Assembly (NCBI GenBank): GCA_017509605.1
Contig: JAFWPH010000008.1
Location: 1-37,407 of the forward strand
Direction of reading: 5' to 3'
DNA from: Bacteroidaceae bacterium
Lineage (GTDB): Bacteria > Bacteroidota > Bacteroidia > Bacteroidales > Bacteroidaceae
Length of the DNA stretch: 37,407 nt
Of the stretch, positions 17,987 to 25,647 are shown piece after piece; the stretch's first letter is position 1; every line of letters begins with the position of its first letter. A program made the translations under genes and the position numbers. The notes beneath the pieces were generated by a model. The model was not told the origin of the DNA, made no database searches, and was given only the letters and a program-made list of their open reading frames with translations.

Positions 17987-18030
17987 CACGGTGTGGCATC
18001 CCACAACTCAAGGGGGCTTCCGCACCGGTT
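17987..18030 (+). ncRNA. Probable S6:S18-binding leader of rpsF
   Basis: CGGTGTGG (17989-17996) pairs with CCGCACCG (18020-18027) through 8 bp with one G-U. It encloses a 23-nt loop with a CCC/GGG pairing option, and conserved-looking CCG elements lie at the stem edge. Position before rpsF and the CCG-bearing stem fit the known S6:S18 autoregulatory leader found in many bacteria. A competing hairpin, CACCGCG with CGCACGGTG (about 17972-17993), would exclude it but starts near the predicted transcription start. Confidence 0.55.
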
Positions 18031-18062
18031 TCAAAACATTATTATTAACTATAAAACCAATT

Positions 18063-18404
18063 ATGAATCAGTACGAAACCGTTTTCATTTTAACTCCCGT
18101 TTTGTCTGACGTTCAGATGAAGGAAGCGGTAGACAAGTTCCGTGATATTCTCACTGCTGCCGGCTCTGAGATTATCAACGAGGAAAACTGGGGTTTGAGG
18201 AAATTGGCTTATCCTATCGAGAAGAAGACAACTGGTTTCTATCAGTTGATCGAATTCAAGGCTGAGCCATCAGTGATCGCTAAGTTCGAGTTGCAGATGC
18301 GACGCGACGAGCGCGTTCTCCGCTACATCACCGTGAAGCTGGAGAAGTATGCTATTGAGTATGCTGAAAAGCGTAGAAACCTAAAAAAACAAAAGGAGGA
18401 ATAA
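18063..18404 (+). CDS. rpsF: 30S ribosomal protein bS6
   Basis: 113 aa, normal length. [16 protein letters not shown] at the start, the [20 protein letters not shown] core and the [17 protein letters not shown] end are characteristic. bS6 pairs with bS18 on the 30S platform. The start is the ATG at 18063; the frame extends upstream into the leader but that part is non-coding. There is no SD before it (AAAACCAATTATG), unlike the two genes that follow. It is first in rpsF-rpsR-rplI and probably autoregulated through the leader. Confidence 0.96.
   Translation: MNQYETVFILTPVLSDVQMKEAVDKFRDILTAAGSEIINEENWGLRKLAYPIEKKTTGFYQLIEFKAEPSVIAKFELQMRRDERVLRYITVKLEKYAIEYAEKRRNLKKQKEE
18394..18400 (+). promoter_or_regulatory. 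Strong Shine-Dalgarno of rpsR
   Basis: AGGAGGA ends 8 nt before the rpsR ATG (18408), overlapping the end of rpsF. Such perfect SDs are exceptional here: most other starts in this window have none. Confidence 0.85.
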
Positions 18405-18407
18405 ACC

Positions 18408-18674
18408 ATGGCAGAAGTATCAGAAATCAGATATTTGACTCCACCTTCAGTTGACGTCAAGAAGAAGAAGTATTGCCGCTTCAAGAAGAGCGGTATCAAG
18501 TATATCGACTACAAGGATCCCGAGTTCCTCAAGAAGTTCCTCAACGAACAGGGAAAGATCCTTCCACGCCGCATCACTGGCACATCGCTCAAGTACCAGC
18601 GCCGTGTGGCTCAGGCTGTCAAGAGAGCGCGCCACTTGGCTCTGCTCCCATTTGTAACCGATTTGTTGAAATAA
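18408..18674 (+). CDS. rpsR: 30S ribosomal protein bS18
   Basis: 88 aa, normal length. [18 protein letters not shown] and [19 protein letters not shown] are hallmark segments. It binds 16S rRNA with bS6 on the 30S platform. It starts 3 nt after the rpsF stop and is preceded by a consensus SD. Confidence 0.97.
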   Translation: MAEVSEIRYLTPPSVDVKKKKYCRFKKSGIKYIDYKDPEFLKKFLNEQGKILPRRITGTSLKYQRRVAQAVKRARHLALLPFVTDLLK

Positions 18675-18680
18675 TTGATA

Positions 18681-18686
18681 AGGAGG
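18681..18686 (+). promoter_or_regulatory. Strong Shine-Dalgarno of rplI
   Basis: AGGAGG ends 10 nt before the ATG at 18697, within the 22-nt gap between rpsR and rplI. Confidence 0.85.
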
Positions 18687-18696
18687 AAATAAGAAT

Positions 18697-19263
18697 ATGA
18701 AAATCATATTGAAGAAAGATGTCCAGGGCTTAGGCTACAAGGACGATGTCCTCACAGTGAAGGACGGATACGGACGCAATTATCTCCTCCCACAGGGATT
18801 CGCTGTACTCGCCACTGAGCACGCCGTTAAGCAGCTCAACGAGGAACTCAAGCAGCGCGCCCACAAACTGGCCAAGATCAAGGCCGACGCCGAAAGCAAG
18901 GCCCTGAAGTTCGAAGGCGTGAAACTCACCATCCCCGTGAAGGTGTCGGAAAGCGGCACTACTTACGGTTCTGTTGGTCCTGCTCAAATCGCTGAGGAAC
19001 TGGTGAAACGTGGTCTCGAGGTTGAGACTAAGAACGTTGAGCTCAAGCCCGTGAAGGAACTCGGTAACTTCGTTGCTGTGCTCCGTCTCCACAAGGAAGT
19101 GGCTGTTGAGGTACCTTTCACCGTGGTTGCTGACGCCGTGAAGGCTGAAGAAGCACCTGCTTTCGAAGAGGAGCCCAAGGCTGAAGAAGCGCCCACTATG
19201 GAGGACGAAATCGAAGATTTCATCGAGTCGAAGACTGAAGCCAATGAGGCTACTGAGGAATAA
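18697..19263 (+). CDS. rplI: 50S ribosomal protein bL9 with acidic C-terminal extension
   Basis: 188 aa. The N-terminal rRNA-binding domain (MKIILKKDVQGLGYKDDVLTVKDGYGRNYLLPQGFA) and the C-terminal domain (SVGPAQIAEELVKRGLEVE) are complete by about residue 148, the usual bL9 length. A further 40 residues form an Ala/Glu-rich acidic tail (KAEEAPAFEEEPKAEEAPT and beyond). No stop or frameshift separates it. Last gene of the operon; a hairpin terminator follows at 19306. Confidence 0.96.
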   Translation: MKIILKKDVQGLGYKDDVLTVKDGYGRNYLLPQGFAVLATEHAVKQLNEELKQRAHKLAKIKADAESKALKFEGVKLTIPVKVSESGTTYGSVGPAQIAEELVKRGLEVETKNVELKPVKELGNFVAVLRLHKEVAVEVPFTVVADAVKAEEAPAFEEEPKAEEAPTMEDEIEDFIESKTEANEATEE

Positions 19264-19300
19264 AAGACTCACCATTCACCGGAAGGTGACAATCAATAAG

Positions 19301-19331
19301 AAAAAGGCATCGCGGATTCGCGGTGCCTTTT
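19301..19331. terminator. Bidirectional terminator between rplI and the GT2 gene
   Basis: GGCATCGCG (19306-19314), loop GATT, CGCGGTGCC (19319-19327), flanked by five A (19301-19305) and four T (19328-19331). It serves both convergent genes. Confidence 0.85.
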
Positions 19332-19337
19332 CTCATG

Positions 19338-20366
19338 TTATTTTGGCAACTGATCATAGGTTTGCCGTCTGAGAATGTAGAACTGCCATAGCAGCAGGAA
19401 ACGACGGCGTTCAGGAACCGAATCTACTACCCTCTTGGCCTGCACTTCCTTACGCCGCTCCTCGTACTGTGATTTCATACGACTGAAACCACGCAATGCT
19501 TGCAGCACGGCACGCGCGTCACGGAAATGCCCCTTTAGCAAGAATTGAAGGGCAGCAACCCAGTCAAGACAGTATCGCACGAACAACACCCAACGCAGTT
19601 CCCTCTCTGGAAGGTTCTTGTAGAGCATCAGCCTGTTATTGCGGAAGTTCAAGAAGGTCTTCCGGGGATTCTCCTTGCTAAGGGTGGCTCCGCCAAGATG
19701 ATACACCTTCGACGAGGGCACACACACAACACCTTGCCCCATGCTGCGCAGACGCCAGCAGAAATCGATCTCTTCCATGTGGGCGAAGAAGTCGGGGTCC
19801 AAGCCACCAACAGCCCAGTAACTCTCCGAGCGGACCATAAGAGCGGCACCCGTTGCCCACAGCAACGACTCCACATCGTCATACTGCCCCCTGTCCGACT
19901 CGACACGGTCGAAAACCCTACCACGGCAGAAAGGATAACCATAGCGGTCAAGAAACCCGCCAGAAGCACCGGCATACTCAAAAACCCCCTCCTGGCGAAG
20001 GCTCATCAGCTTAGGCTGACAGGCGCCTACAAGCGGATGACGGTCCATGTACTCCACGAGCGGATCAAGCCATCCCTTGTCACGGATCTCCACGTCAGAA
20101 TTCAACAACACATAATATTCAGCATCAACCGAGCGTAAGGAGAGGTTATAGCCTTCAGCGAAACCGTAGTTGCGGTCGAGCTGCACCTGACCGACAGTCG
20201 GAAACAACTCACCGACCATCTCCATCGACCCGTCGGTCGAGCCATTATCAGCCACATAAACTCGCGCACCAGATGTCGTCTCCGTACTTGCCACCACTCC
20301 GGGCAGGTACTTGCGCATCATGTCGGCACCATTCCAGTTCAAAATTACTACAGCTACCTTATCCAT
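19338..20366 (-). CDS. GT2 family glycosyltransferase
   Basis: 342 aa, cytosolic GT-A fold of the rhamnosyltransferase-like (WbbL) type. VAVVILNWNGADMM (4-17), YVADNGSTDGS, DRNYGFAEGYN and LLNSDVEI (DxD-like NSD) are the nucleotide-sugar and metal motifs; FFAHMEEIDFCWR holds the usual acceptor-site acidic residues. A C-terminal helical, basic region ends QLPK. Its first 8 nt overlap the end of mtaB, so the pair is co-translated. It probably acts in cell-surface polysaccharide synthesis; donor and acceptor cannot be told. Confidence 0.88.
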   Translation of the reverse strand: MDKVAVVILNWNGADMMRKYLPGVVASTETTSGARVYVADNGSTDGSMEMVGELFPTVGQVQLDRNYGFAEGYNLSLRSVDAEYYVLLNSDVEIRDKGWLDPLVEYMDRHPLVGACQPKLMSLRQEGVFEYAGASGGFLDRYGYPFCRGRVFDRVESDRGQYDDVESLLWATGAALMVRSESYWAVGGLDPDFFAHMEEIDFCWRLRSMGQGVVCVPSSKVYHLGGATLSKENPRKTFLNFRNNRLMLYKNLPERELRWVLFVRYCLDWVAALQFLLKGHFRDARAVLQALRGFSRMKSQYEERRKEVQAKRVVDSVPERRRFLLLWQFYILRRQTYDQLPK

Positions 20367-21693
20367 TCAAAATCTCTGCTTTTACTGATGTCCCGTCTTT
20401 ATTGAAGTCCTGCAACCGTACGTTTACTATGGTGTTGTCGAGCAACGGATGATTTTCCACCTCCACCTTCACATAGTTGTCGGTAAAACCATGCATGGGC
20501 CGCCCAACAGGGGCATACTCCAACAACACAGGTCTCACCTTGTTGATATATTGTGCATAGAAATCACGCGTCTTCTGTTCCGACAATGCCAACAGACGCT
20601 GGCAGCGCTCATGCTTCTGCTCGGGACTCACCACATGAGGAATCTCCAAAGCCTTGGTACCAGGACGTTCCGAATACGTGAAGACATGAAGATGCGACAC
20701 ATCGATACTCTCAATGAACTTGTACGCCTCCTCAAAACACGTGTCAGTCTCACCCCTGCAGCCCACCATCACGTCCACTCCAATAAAGGCATCGGGCAAC
20801 AACGTCTTCACTCGCTCGATCTTCTGCCGGAAGAAAGCTGTGTCATACTTTCGGCGCATCAACCGCAGCACCTCGTCGCTGCCACTTTGCAACGGAATAT
20901 GAAAATGAGGCATGAAAGCACGAGAGGAGGCTACATAACGGATGATTTCATCGGTCAGCAAGTTGGGCTCTATCGACGAGATGCGGAAACGAGCTATTCC
21001 CTCCACACCGTCGAGCGCCTTGACCAAGTCAAAGAAGGTCTCCCCAGTAGTGCGACCGAAGTCACCGATATTCACTCCTGTAATCACAATCTCCTTGCCG
21101 CCCTGTTCGGCCACACTCCGCGCCTGCTCCAGCATCAAGGCAATGCTTCCATTGCGACTGCGGCCACGGGCGTAGGGTATAGTGCAATAGGTGCAATAAT
21201 AGTTGCAGCCGTCTTGAACTTTCAGAAAATAACGCGTCCTGTCACCGCGTGAGCAAGAAGGAGCGAAACTACGGATGTCCTTGGTGGGCACCGTCAGTTT
21301 CGACGATGAGGGAGTTGTGTCGCGCTCTGTCATCTTCTGCGCAATCAAACTCACGATATCGCCCTTTCGCTCAGTACCCACCACTAAATCCACACCATCT
21401 ATCTCCAATATGTCATCGGGCCGCAACTGGGCATAACAACCCGTCACTGCCACAAATGCCCCTGGATGGGCCTTCACCATCCTGCGGATGCCCTGACGGC
21501 ACTTGCGGTCGGCTATCTCAGTCACCGAACAGGTGTTGACCACACAGATATCCGCCACCTCACCTTCCTCTGCCGTCAGCACACCTTGTTGTTTCAAGGC
21601 ATCTCCAATCGACGAGGTCTCAGCGAAGTTTAACTTACAGCCCAAAGTGAAATAGGCGGCTTTCTTACCTTGTAATATACTTGTATCTATCAT
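20359..21693 (-). CDS. mtaB: tRNA (N6-threonylcarbamoyladenosine-37) methylthiotransferase MtaB
   Basis: Radical SAM enzyme that converts t6A37 of tRNA to ms2t6A37. The 444-aa protein has the MTTase domain cysteines (TLGCKLN Cys19, NTCSVT Cys55, TGCYAQL Cys86), the radical SAM triad CNYYCTYC (163, 167, 170) and a C-terminal TRAM domain (about 380-444). The TLGCKLNxxE start is typical of MtaB rather than MiaB or RimO. It pairs functionally with the t6A-forming TsaC-like gene at 27498. The start is ATG 21693; a -7 box TAAATTTG lies upstream (21734-21741, minus). Confidence 0.9.
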   Translation of the reverse strand: MIDTSILQGKKAAYFTLGCKLNFAETSSIGDALKQQGVLTAEEGEVADICVVNTCSVTEIADRKCRQGIRRMVKAHPGAFVAVTGCYAQLRPDDILEIDGVDLVVGTERKGDIVSLIAQKMTERDTTPSSSKLTVPTKDIRSFAPSCSRGDRTRYFLKVQDGCNYYCTYCTIPYARGRSRNGSIALMLEQARSVAEQGGKEIVITGVNIGDFGRTTGETFFDLVKALDGVEGIARFRISSIEPNLLTDEIIRYVASSRAFMPHFHIPLQSGSDEVLRLMRRKYDTAFFRQKIERVKTLLPDAFIGVDVMVGCRGETDTCFEEAYKFIESIDVSHLHVFTYSERPGTKALEIPHVVSPEQKHERCQRLLALSEQKTRDFYAQYINKVRPVLLEYAPVGRPMHGFTDNYVKVEVENHPLLDNTIVNVRLQDFNKDGTSVKAEILNG

Positions 21694-21733
21694 TGGATGG
21701 AATGACCTAAGTGACGTTTACCGTTTCACAATG

Positions 21734-21741
21734 CAAATTTA
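21734..21741 (-). promoter_or_regulatory. -7 box of mtaB
   Basis: TAAATTTG on the minus strand, about 40 nt before the mtaB ATG. No clear TTG is at the usual -33 distance. Confidence 0.45.
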
Positions 21742-21938
21742 CCCATTTTTACGGCTTTCACACCTATATCAGACCGAAAAAAGAAAGGACGGATGAATTT
21801 ATATCCGTTTTCGTCGATATATTGAAAGAAATCGGGTAAGAAAAGGTGTTATCGCACACAACAAGTAGTTATCGCGATAAAACAGTTTTTAAGTGTCGCG
21901 GATACAATCATGTAATCGCACACAAACACCCAAAATAT

Positions 21939-21963
21939 TGCACAGACACATATCGTCTGTGCA
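21939..21963. repeat. 9-bp inverted repeat
   Basis: TGCACAGAC (21939-21947), 7-nt spacer, GTCTGTGCA (21955-21963), perfect arms. It has no T-run, so it is more like an operator or an RNA hairpin than a terminator. It lies about 83 nt upstream of the -7 box at 22046. Confidence 0.6.
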
Positions 21964-22045
21964 GTAAACAGGGCTAAAAAGTGAAAAAAACTGTGATTTA
22001 AGAAAAAACACGCTGTTTGCGAATACAACCTATTCAGAAAGTGAC

Positions 22046-22053
22046 TAATTTTG
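22046..22053 (+). promoter_or_regulatory. -7 box of the 67-aa lipoprotein gene
   Basis: TAATTTTG, about 52 nt before the ATG at 22105. The nearest TTTG (22016-22019) is 26 nt away, too far for a standard -33. Confidence 0.5.
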
Positions 22054-22104
22054 CATCGGTTTAAAAAAGCAAATGATTGTTTAACGTTTTAAAGTTAAGA
22101 AAAA

Positions 22105-22308
22105 ATGAAAAAGTTAGTATTTATGTTCGTAGCCGTTGTGGCTGTTTCTTTCGTTTCTTGCGGTGACGCTCCTAAGAAGGTTGCTGAGACTGTTGACTCT
22201 GTTGCTACAGAAGTTGCAGAAGAGGTTGACTCTACTCTCGACACTCTCGCCACTCAGACTGACTCCACAGTGGACGCTGCTATCGACTCTGTAAAGGCTG
22301 CTCTCTAA
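22105..22308 (+). CDS. Small acidic lipoprotein (67 aa)
   Basis: Unknown function. The signal sequence MKKLVFMFVAVVAVSFVSCG has a plausible lipobox ending at Cys19. The mature part is acidic, Val/Thr/Asp-rich and nearly periodic (ETVDSVATEVAEEVDSTLD, with 'DS' recurring), so it is probably a single amphipathic helix or coiled coil, like Lpp-style small envelope lipoproteins. It has no cysteine other than the lipid-carrying one. Single-gene unit with its own -7 box and a terminator at 22363. Confidence 0.78.
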   Translation: MKKLVFMFVAVVAVSFVSCGDAPKKVAETVDSVATEVAEEVDSTLDTLATQTDSTVDAAIDSVKAAL

Positions 22309-22360
22309 TTCAGTCCGCACAAAGTTAAGCGAAACAACGAACTCCTAACGAGGGAATTGG

Positions 22361-22396
22361 AACCTGCAAGACTTCAACAGTCAAGCAGGTTTTTTT
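22361..22396 (+). terminator. Terminator of the small lipoprotein gene
   Basis: CCTGC (22363-22367) pairs with GCAGG (22385-22389), and an inner GACT pairs with AGTC across an AA/AA internal loop. Seven T follow (22390-22396). Confidence 0.75.
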
Positions 22397-22538
22397 GTGC
22401 CCTATCCCCAACTGACGACTACCTTGCTGTTAACGCCTGTTTATCATTTGCATTCAGAAAAGAGACCTCCATGTCACTGGTTGACCAGATGAATGGAAAA
22501 ATACACCTAAAAGGAAAGGTTTTCTCGAATAAAATGAT

Positions 22539-22546
22539 TACCTTTG
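22539..22546 (+). promoter_or_regulatory. -7 box of the DUF1972 glycosyltransferase
   Basis: TACCTTTG, about 53 nt before the ATG at 22599. No clear -33 TTG. Confidence 0.5.
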
Positions 22547-22598
22547 CCGCGCATTTGGAATCATTGCTTCAGCGGTTATATAGAACCATTACTCTTGA

Positions 22599-23669
22599 AT
22601 GAAGAAAATAGCAATCATAGGAATAGTCGGTGTGCCTGCAAACTACGGCGGATTCGAGACCTTGGTGGAAAACATCATAGGTGAGAATGCGTCGGAGGAT
22701 GTAGAATATACCGTTTTTTGTAGCAGCAAGATCTACGAGGAACATCGTGAGTCCTATAAGGGAGCCAAACTCAAACATATAGGACTCGATGCAAATGGCA
22801 TACAAAGCACCTTGTATGACATCATGGCGACGCTCAGGACATCCAACAAATACGACATTGCCTTGGTACTCGGTGTTTCGGGCTGCCTTTTCCTGCCATT
22901 TTTCAGATTGTGGTTCAGAAACAAGCTTATCGTGAACATCGACGGACTGGAACACAAGCGTGGGAAATGGGGAACGTTTGCAAAGTGGTTCCTGAAACAA
23001 TCGGAGGCCATGGCACTGAGATTCGCGGATGTGATCATAGCCGACAACAAAGGTATTCAAGACTACGTGACAGATACTTATCACAAACCATCAGCGCTGA
23101 TTGCTTACGGTGGTGACCACGTGAAACGACAGGTGCCGGACGAGAAAACAGCCGAGATACTCAAACAGTATGGAGTGGAAAAAGGCAATTACGCCATCTC
23201 GGTGTGCAGAATCGAACCCGAGAACAACTGCCATGTGATATTGGAGGCTTTCGCCAAGACAGACAGAAAACTGGTGTATATCGGCAATTGGGAAAAGAAT
23301 GAGTATGGAAAGAATCTGAAACGCCGTTATTCCGGGTTCAAGAACATCAATATCCACACGCCAGAATATGACCTCGACACACTCTACGCATTACGCTCTA
23401 ATGCGGCCATGTATATACATGGACATAGCGCTGGAGGCACCAACCCGTCGTTGGTTGAGGCGATGTTCTTCGGAAAACCGATCCTGGCTTTCGACGTGGT
23501 TTACAACCGCGCAACAACCGATGGAAAAGCCTACTATTTCAAAGACTGCAAGCAGTTGGAGGAGTTGCTGAAAAGACAAGGACTGGACGGCGAGGTCATG
23601 AAAGAGGTCGCCCAGAGGAAGTACACCTGGAAGAGAATAGCCTCGCAGTATGAGGACTTATACAATTAA
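22599..23669 (+). CDS. DUF1972/GT4-type glycosyltransferase (rhamnosyltransferase-like)
   Basis: 356 aa, complete. The N-terminal part (IAIIGIVGVPANYGGFETLVE) is the DUF1972 signature found in capsule and lipopolysaccharide rhamnosyltransferases such as Cps2T. The C-terminal GT-B half has SVCRIEPENNCHVILEAF and GTNPSLVEAMFFGKPILAFD, the glycine- and glutamate-containing nucleotide-sugar site. It is alone between its own -7 box and a terminator, not inside a polysaccharide locus. A rhamnose donor would fit the rmlD gene at 29685, but this is inference. Confidence 0.85.
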   Translation: MKKIAIIGIVGVPANYGGFETLVENIIGENASEDVEYTVFCSSKIYEEHRESYKGAKLKHIGLDANGIQSTLYDIMATLRTSNKYDIALVLGVSGCLFLPFFRLWFRNKLIVNIDGLEHKRGKWGTFAKWFLKQSEAMALRFADVIIADNKGIQDYVTDTYHKPSALIAYGGDHVKRQVPDEKTAEILKQYGVEKGNYAISVCRIEPENNCHVILEAFAKTDRKLVYIGNWEKNEYGKNLKRRYSGFKNINIHTPEYDLDTLYALRSNAAMYIHGHSAGGTNPSLVEAMFFGKPILAFDVVYNRATTDGKAYYFKDCKQLEELLKRQGLDGEVMKEVAQRKYTWKRIASQYEDLYN

Positions 23670-23701
23670 GGAATAAGACTCTTTATTATTCCGCCATATT
23701 C

Positions 23702-23729
23702 AGCGTGAAAGGCACTCGCCTTTCACGCT
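23702..23729. terminator. Bidirectional terminator between the glycosyltransferase and the sigma factor gene
   Basis: AGCGTGAAAGGC (23702-23713), loop ACTC, GCCTTTCACGCT (23718-23729), a perfect 12-bp stem. It abuts the sigma factor stop codon at 23730. Confidence 0.82.
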
Positions 23730-24320
23730 TTATGCGATCTCCACATCATACTCACGAGCCAGCCTACGCAGATTGATCAAGGCATAGCGCATGCGGCCAA
23801 GAGCGGTATTGATGCTCACATTAGTGAGATCGGCAATCTCCTTGAAACTCAAATCTCTATAGTAGCGCATCAGCACTACCTCGCGCTGATTGTCGGGCAA
23901 CATCGCCACTAAGGCACGCAACTCACGAAGGGTCTGACGGTCTATCATCTCATGCTCCACATTTTCCTTGGCTGCAAGAGAGGGGTCGTTGAACAAGTCA
24001 ACTTCTGACTCGTCGTTCGAGATGATGTTCACACCTTTGTTCGTACGGTAGTAGTCAAGTAATGCGTTGTGCGCAATTCTCATGATCCAAGAACTGAACT
24101 TACCGTTTTCCGCGTATTTTCCCTGCTGAATGGCATAGATAGCCTTCACAAATGTATCCTGGAAGATATCCTCTGCCAGCTCTTGGTTCTTTACCGAATA
24201 AGCTATGTAACTAAAAACCTTGCTTTCGTAGCGCCTGATGATCACATCAAATGCGTCGTTATTGCCATTGACATACAAACTCAAAAGCTTGTCATCCGAC
24301 AATTTGTTTAAATTTTCCAT
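23730..24320 (-). CDS. ECF-type sigma-70 family RNA polymerase sigma factor
   Basis: 196 aa. Region 2 (DAFDVIIRRYESKVFSYIAYS, then AEDIFQDTFVKAI, the core-binding and -10 part) and region 4 (LPDNQREVVLMRYYRDLSFKEIADLTNVSINTALGRMRYAL, helix-turn-helix) are clear, with no region 3, as in ECF factors. No anti-sigma gene is adjacent. It has its own promoter at 24458-24490 and is bounded downstream by a terminator, so it is a monocistron. Its regulon is not visible. Confidence 0.9.
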   Translation of the reverse strand: MENLNKLSDDKLLSLYVNGNNDAFDVIIRRYESKVFSYIAYSVKNQELAEDIFQDTFVKAIYAIQQGKYAENGKFSSWIMRIAHNALLDYYRTNKGVNIISNDESEVDLFNDPSLAAKENVEHEMIDRQTLRELRALVAMLPDNQREVVLMRYYRDLSFKEIADLTNVSINTALGRMRYALINLRRLAREYDVEIA

Positions 24321-24457
24321 TAAGCTTTACTTTTTTGATTCAGCGTAATGTTTCTCCTATAGGCAAATGGTTTTTAGTGGTTAATAATATGTTTACTTAT
24401 TCTTGATTCCGTTTCCAAAGGCTATTCAAAAACCCCGAAATTGGCATATAGACTTTG

Positions 24458-24490
24458 CAAATTTATATGTTTTTGGAATAATTCAGCAAA
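24458..24490 (-). promoter_or_regulatory. Promoter of the sigma factor gene
   Basis: On the minus strand: TTTG (CAAA at 24487-24490 on plus), 21 nt, TAAATTTG (CAAATTTA at 24458-24465 on plus). The predicted leader is about 130 nt. The rest of the 256-bp gap is A/T-rich without obvious features. Confidence 0.65.
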
Positions 24491-24576
24491 TTTTGTCTGA
24501 TTTTTTTGCTGAACAGTGGATTTTTTAACACATCCTATACAATAAATGAACATTTTTCTGAATATTCATCGGCTTT

Positions 24577-25557
24577 TCATTCAAAATGCGAGTCCTCTTC
24601 CATTTTGAATCCATTGAGGAAAGCAGCTACATTCATACGCTTCTTACCTGCCTGCTGAAGCGTCAGTATATCTATCAGACCATCGGAAAGCCGCACACGA
24701 AGATAACTACGGCCATCGCTAAGCAAGGCTCCGACAGGATTGTCAACACCCTCAACCAAGGGCAACTTGCGCGTCTCATAAATCTTCACCTCCATCACCT
24801 TCTCACCTGAAACGAGAGTGGTCCAAGCAGCAGGGTAAGGACTGAGGCCGCGAATGAAGTCATAGGCCTGTTTGGTGTTCTTGTGCCGCCAATCTATACG
24901 ACAGGTGTCATGGAAAATCTTGGGCGCAGGAAGCAATGAGGCATTCCTACCTGCCATCAGCTCCTGAGGGATGGTACTGACTGTGCCGTCAATGATGCTG
25001 TCCACAGTCTGTGTCACCAACTCCCCTCCCAGGCTCATCAGCCGGTCGTGAACGTCACCCACGTTATCCGTTTCGAGAATAGGCACTTTCACCTGCTGGA
25101 TCACTTCACCCGTATCTATCTCATGCTTCAGGAAGAAGGTCGTAATGCCCGTCTCTGTCTCACCATTGATGATGGCCCAGTTGATGGGCGCAGCACCACG
25201 GTACTGCGGCAACAAAGAAGCATGAAGGTTGAACGTACCTAAAGAAGGCATGGCCCACACTACCTCTGGAAGCATGCGGAAAGCCACAACAATCTGAAGC
25301 TGGGCATTGAGCGAACGCAAGGATTCCAAAAAAGCCTCGTCCTTAAGCCTCTCTGGCTGAAGCACGGTCAGCCCATGCTCAACGGCATATTGCTTCACCG
25401 GACTACCTTGTAGCACGCTCCCATGACGACCCATGGGCTTATCGGGCATCGTCACCACACCCACCACGTTGTAACCGCCTTCCACAAGGGCGCGAAGGCT
25501 CTCCACAGCAAACTCAGGAGTACCCATGAAGACTATTCTCACACTGTTCTTATCCAT
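24577..25557 (-). CDS. fmt: Methionyl-tRNA formyltransferase
   Basis: Formylates initiator Met-tRNA using 10-formyl-tetrahydrofolate. 326 aa, normal length: RIVFMGTPEFAVESL at the start, and the catalytic NLHASLLPQYRG (Asn110, His112) and HEIDTGE (Asp148), then the C-terminal OB-like tRNA-binding domain. It lies 90 nt downstream of the CLC gene in the same direction and may be the end of that long run. No SD is seen. Confidence 0.95.
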   Translation of the reverse strand: MDKNSVRIVFMGTPEFAVESLRALVEGGYNVVGVVTMPDKPMGRHGSVLQGSPVKQYAVEHGLTVLQPERLKDEAFLESLRSLNAQLQIVVAFRMLPEVVWAMPSLGTFNLHASLLPQYRGAAPINWAIINGETETGITTFFLKHEIDTGEVIQQVKVPILETDNVGDVHDRLMSLGGELVTQTVDSIIDGTVSTIPQELMAGRNASLLPAPKIFHDTCRIDWRHKNTKQAYDFIRGLSPYPAAWTTLVSGEKVMEVKIYETRKLPLVEGVDNPVGALLSDGRSYLRVRLSDGLIDILTLQQAGKKRMNVAAFLNGFKMEEDSHFE

Positions 25558-25647
25558 ATTGAGGTTGTTTTAATTCCGTATGGTATATCTTGTCAATCTG
25601 ACGGCACCCTTGGGAGCCAATGTCTAATTCTCTGAAGCATAAAAAAA

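Larger units (their letters stand above)
21694..22104. other. 411-bp non-coding gap with several inverted and direct repeats
   Basis: No protein gene seen. It contains ACGGAT/ATCCGT, the palindrome TTATCGCGATAA (21869-21880), the direct repeat ATCGCACACAA (21851-21861 and 21915-21925), and a 9-bp inverted repeat TGCACAGAC/GTCTGTGCA (21939-21947 with 21955-21963). Divergent promoters lie at both ends. Possibly regulator sites; nothing identifies the regulator. Confidence 0.6.

Noticed and set aside
21851..21925. Possible DnaA-box-like repeats (TTATCGCACA)
   Set aside because: Does not match the DnaA box; no dnaA or A/T-rich unwinding context, so no origin claim.
22357..22602. 81-aa plus-strand frame between the lipoprotein and the DUF1972 gene
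   Set aside because: Covers the terminator T-run and the next gene's -7 box.
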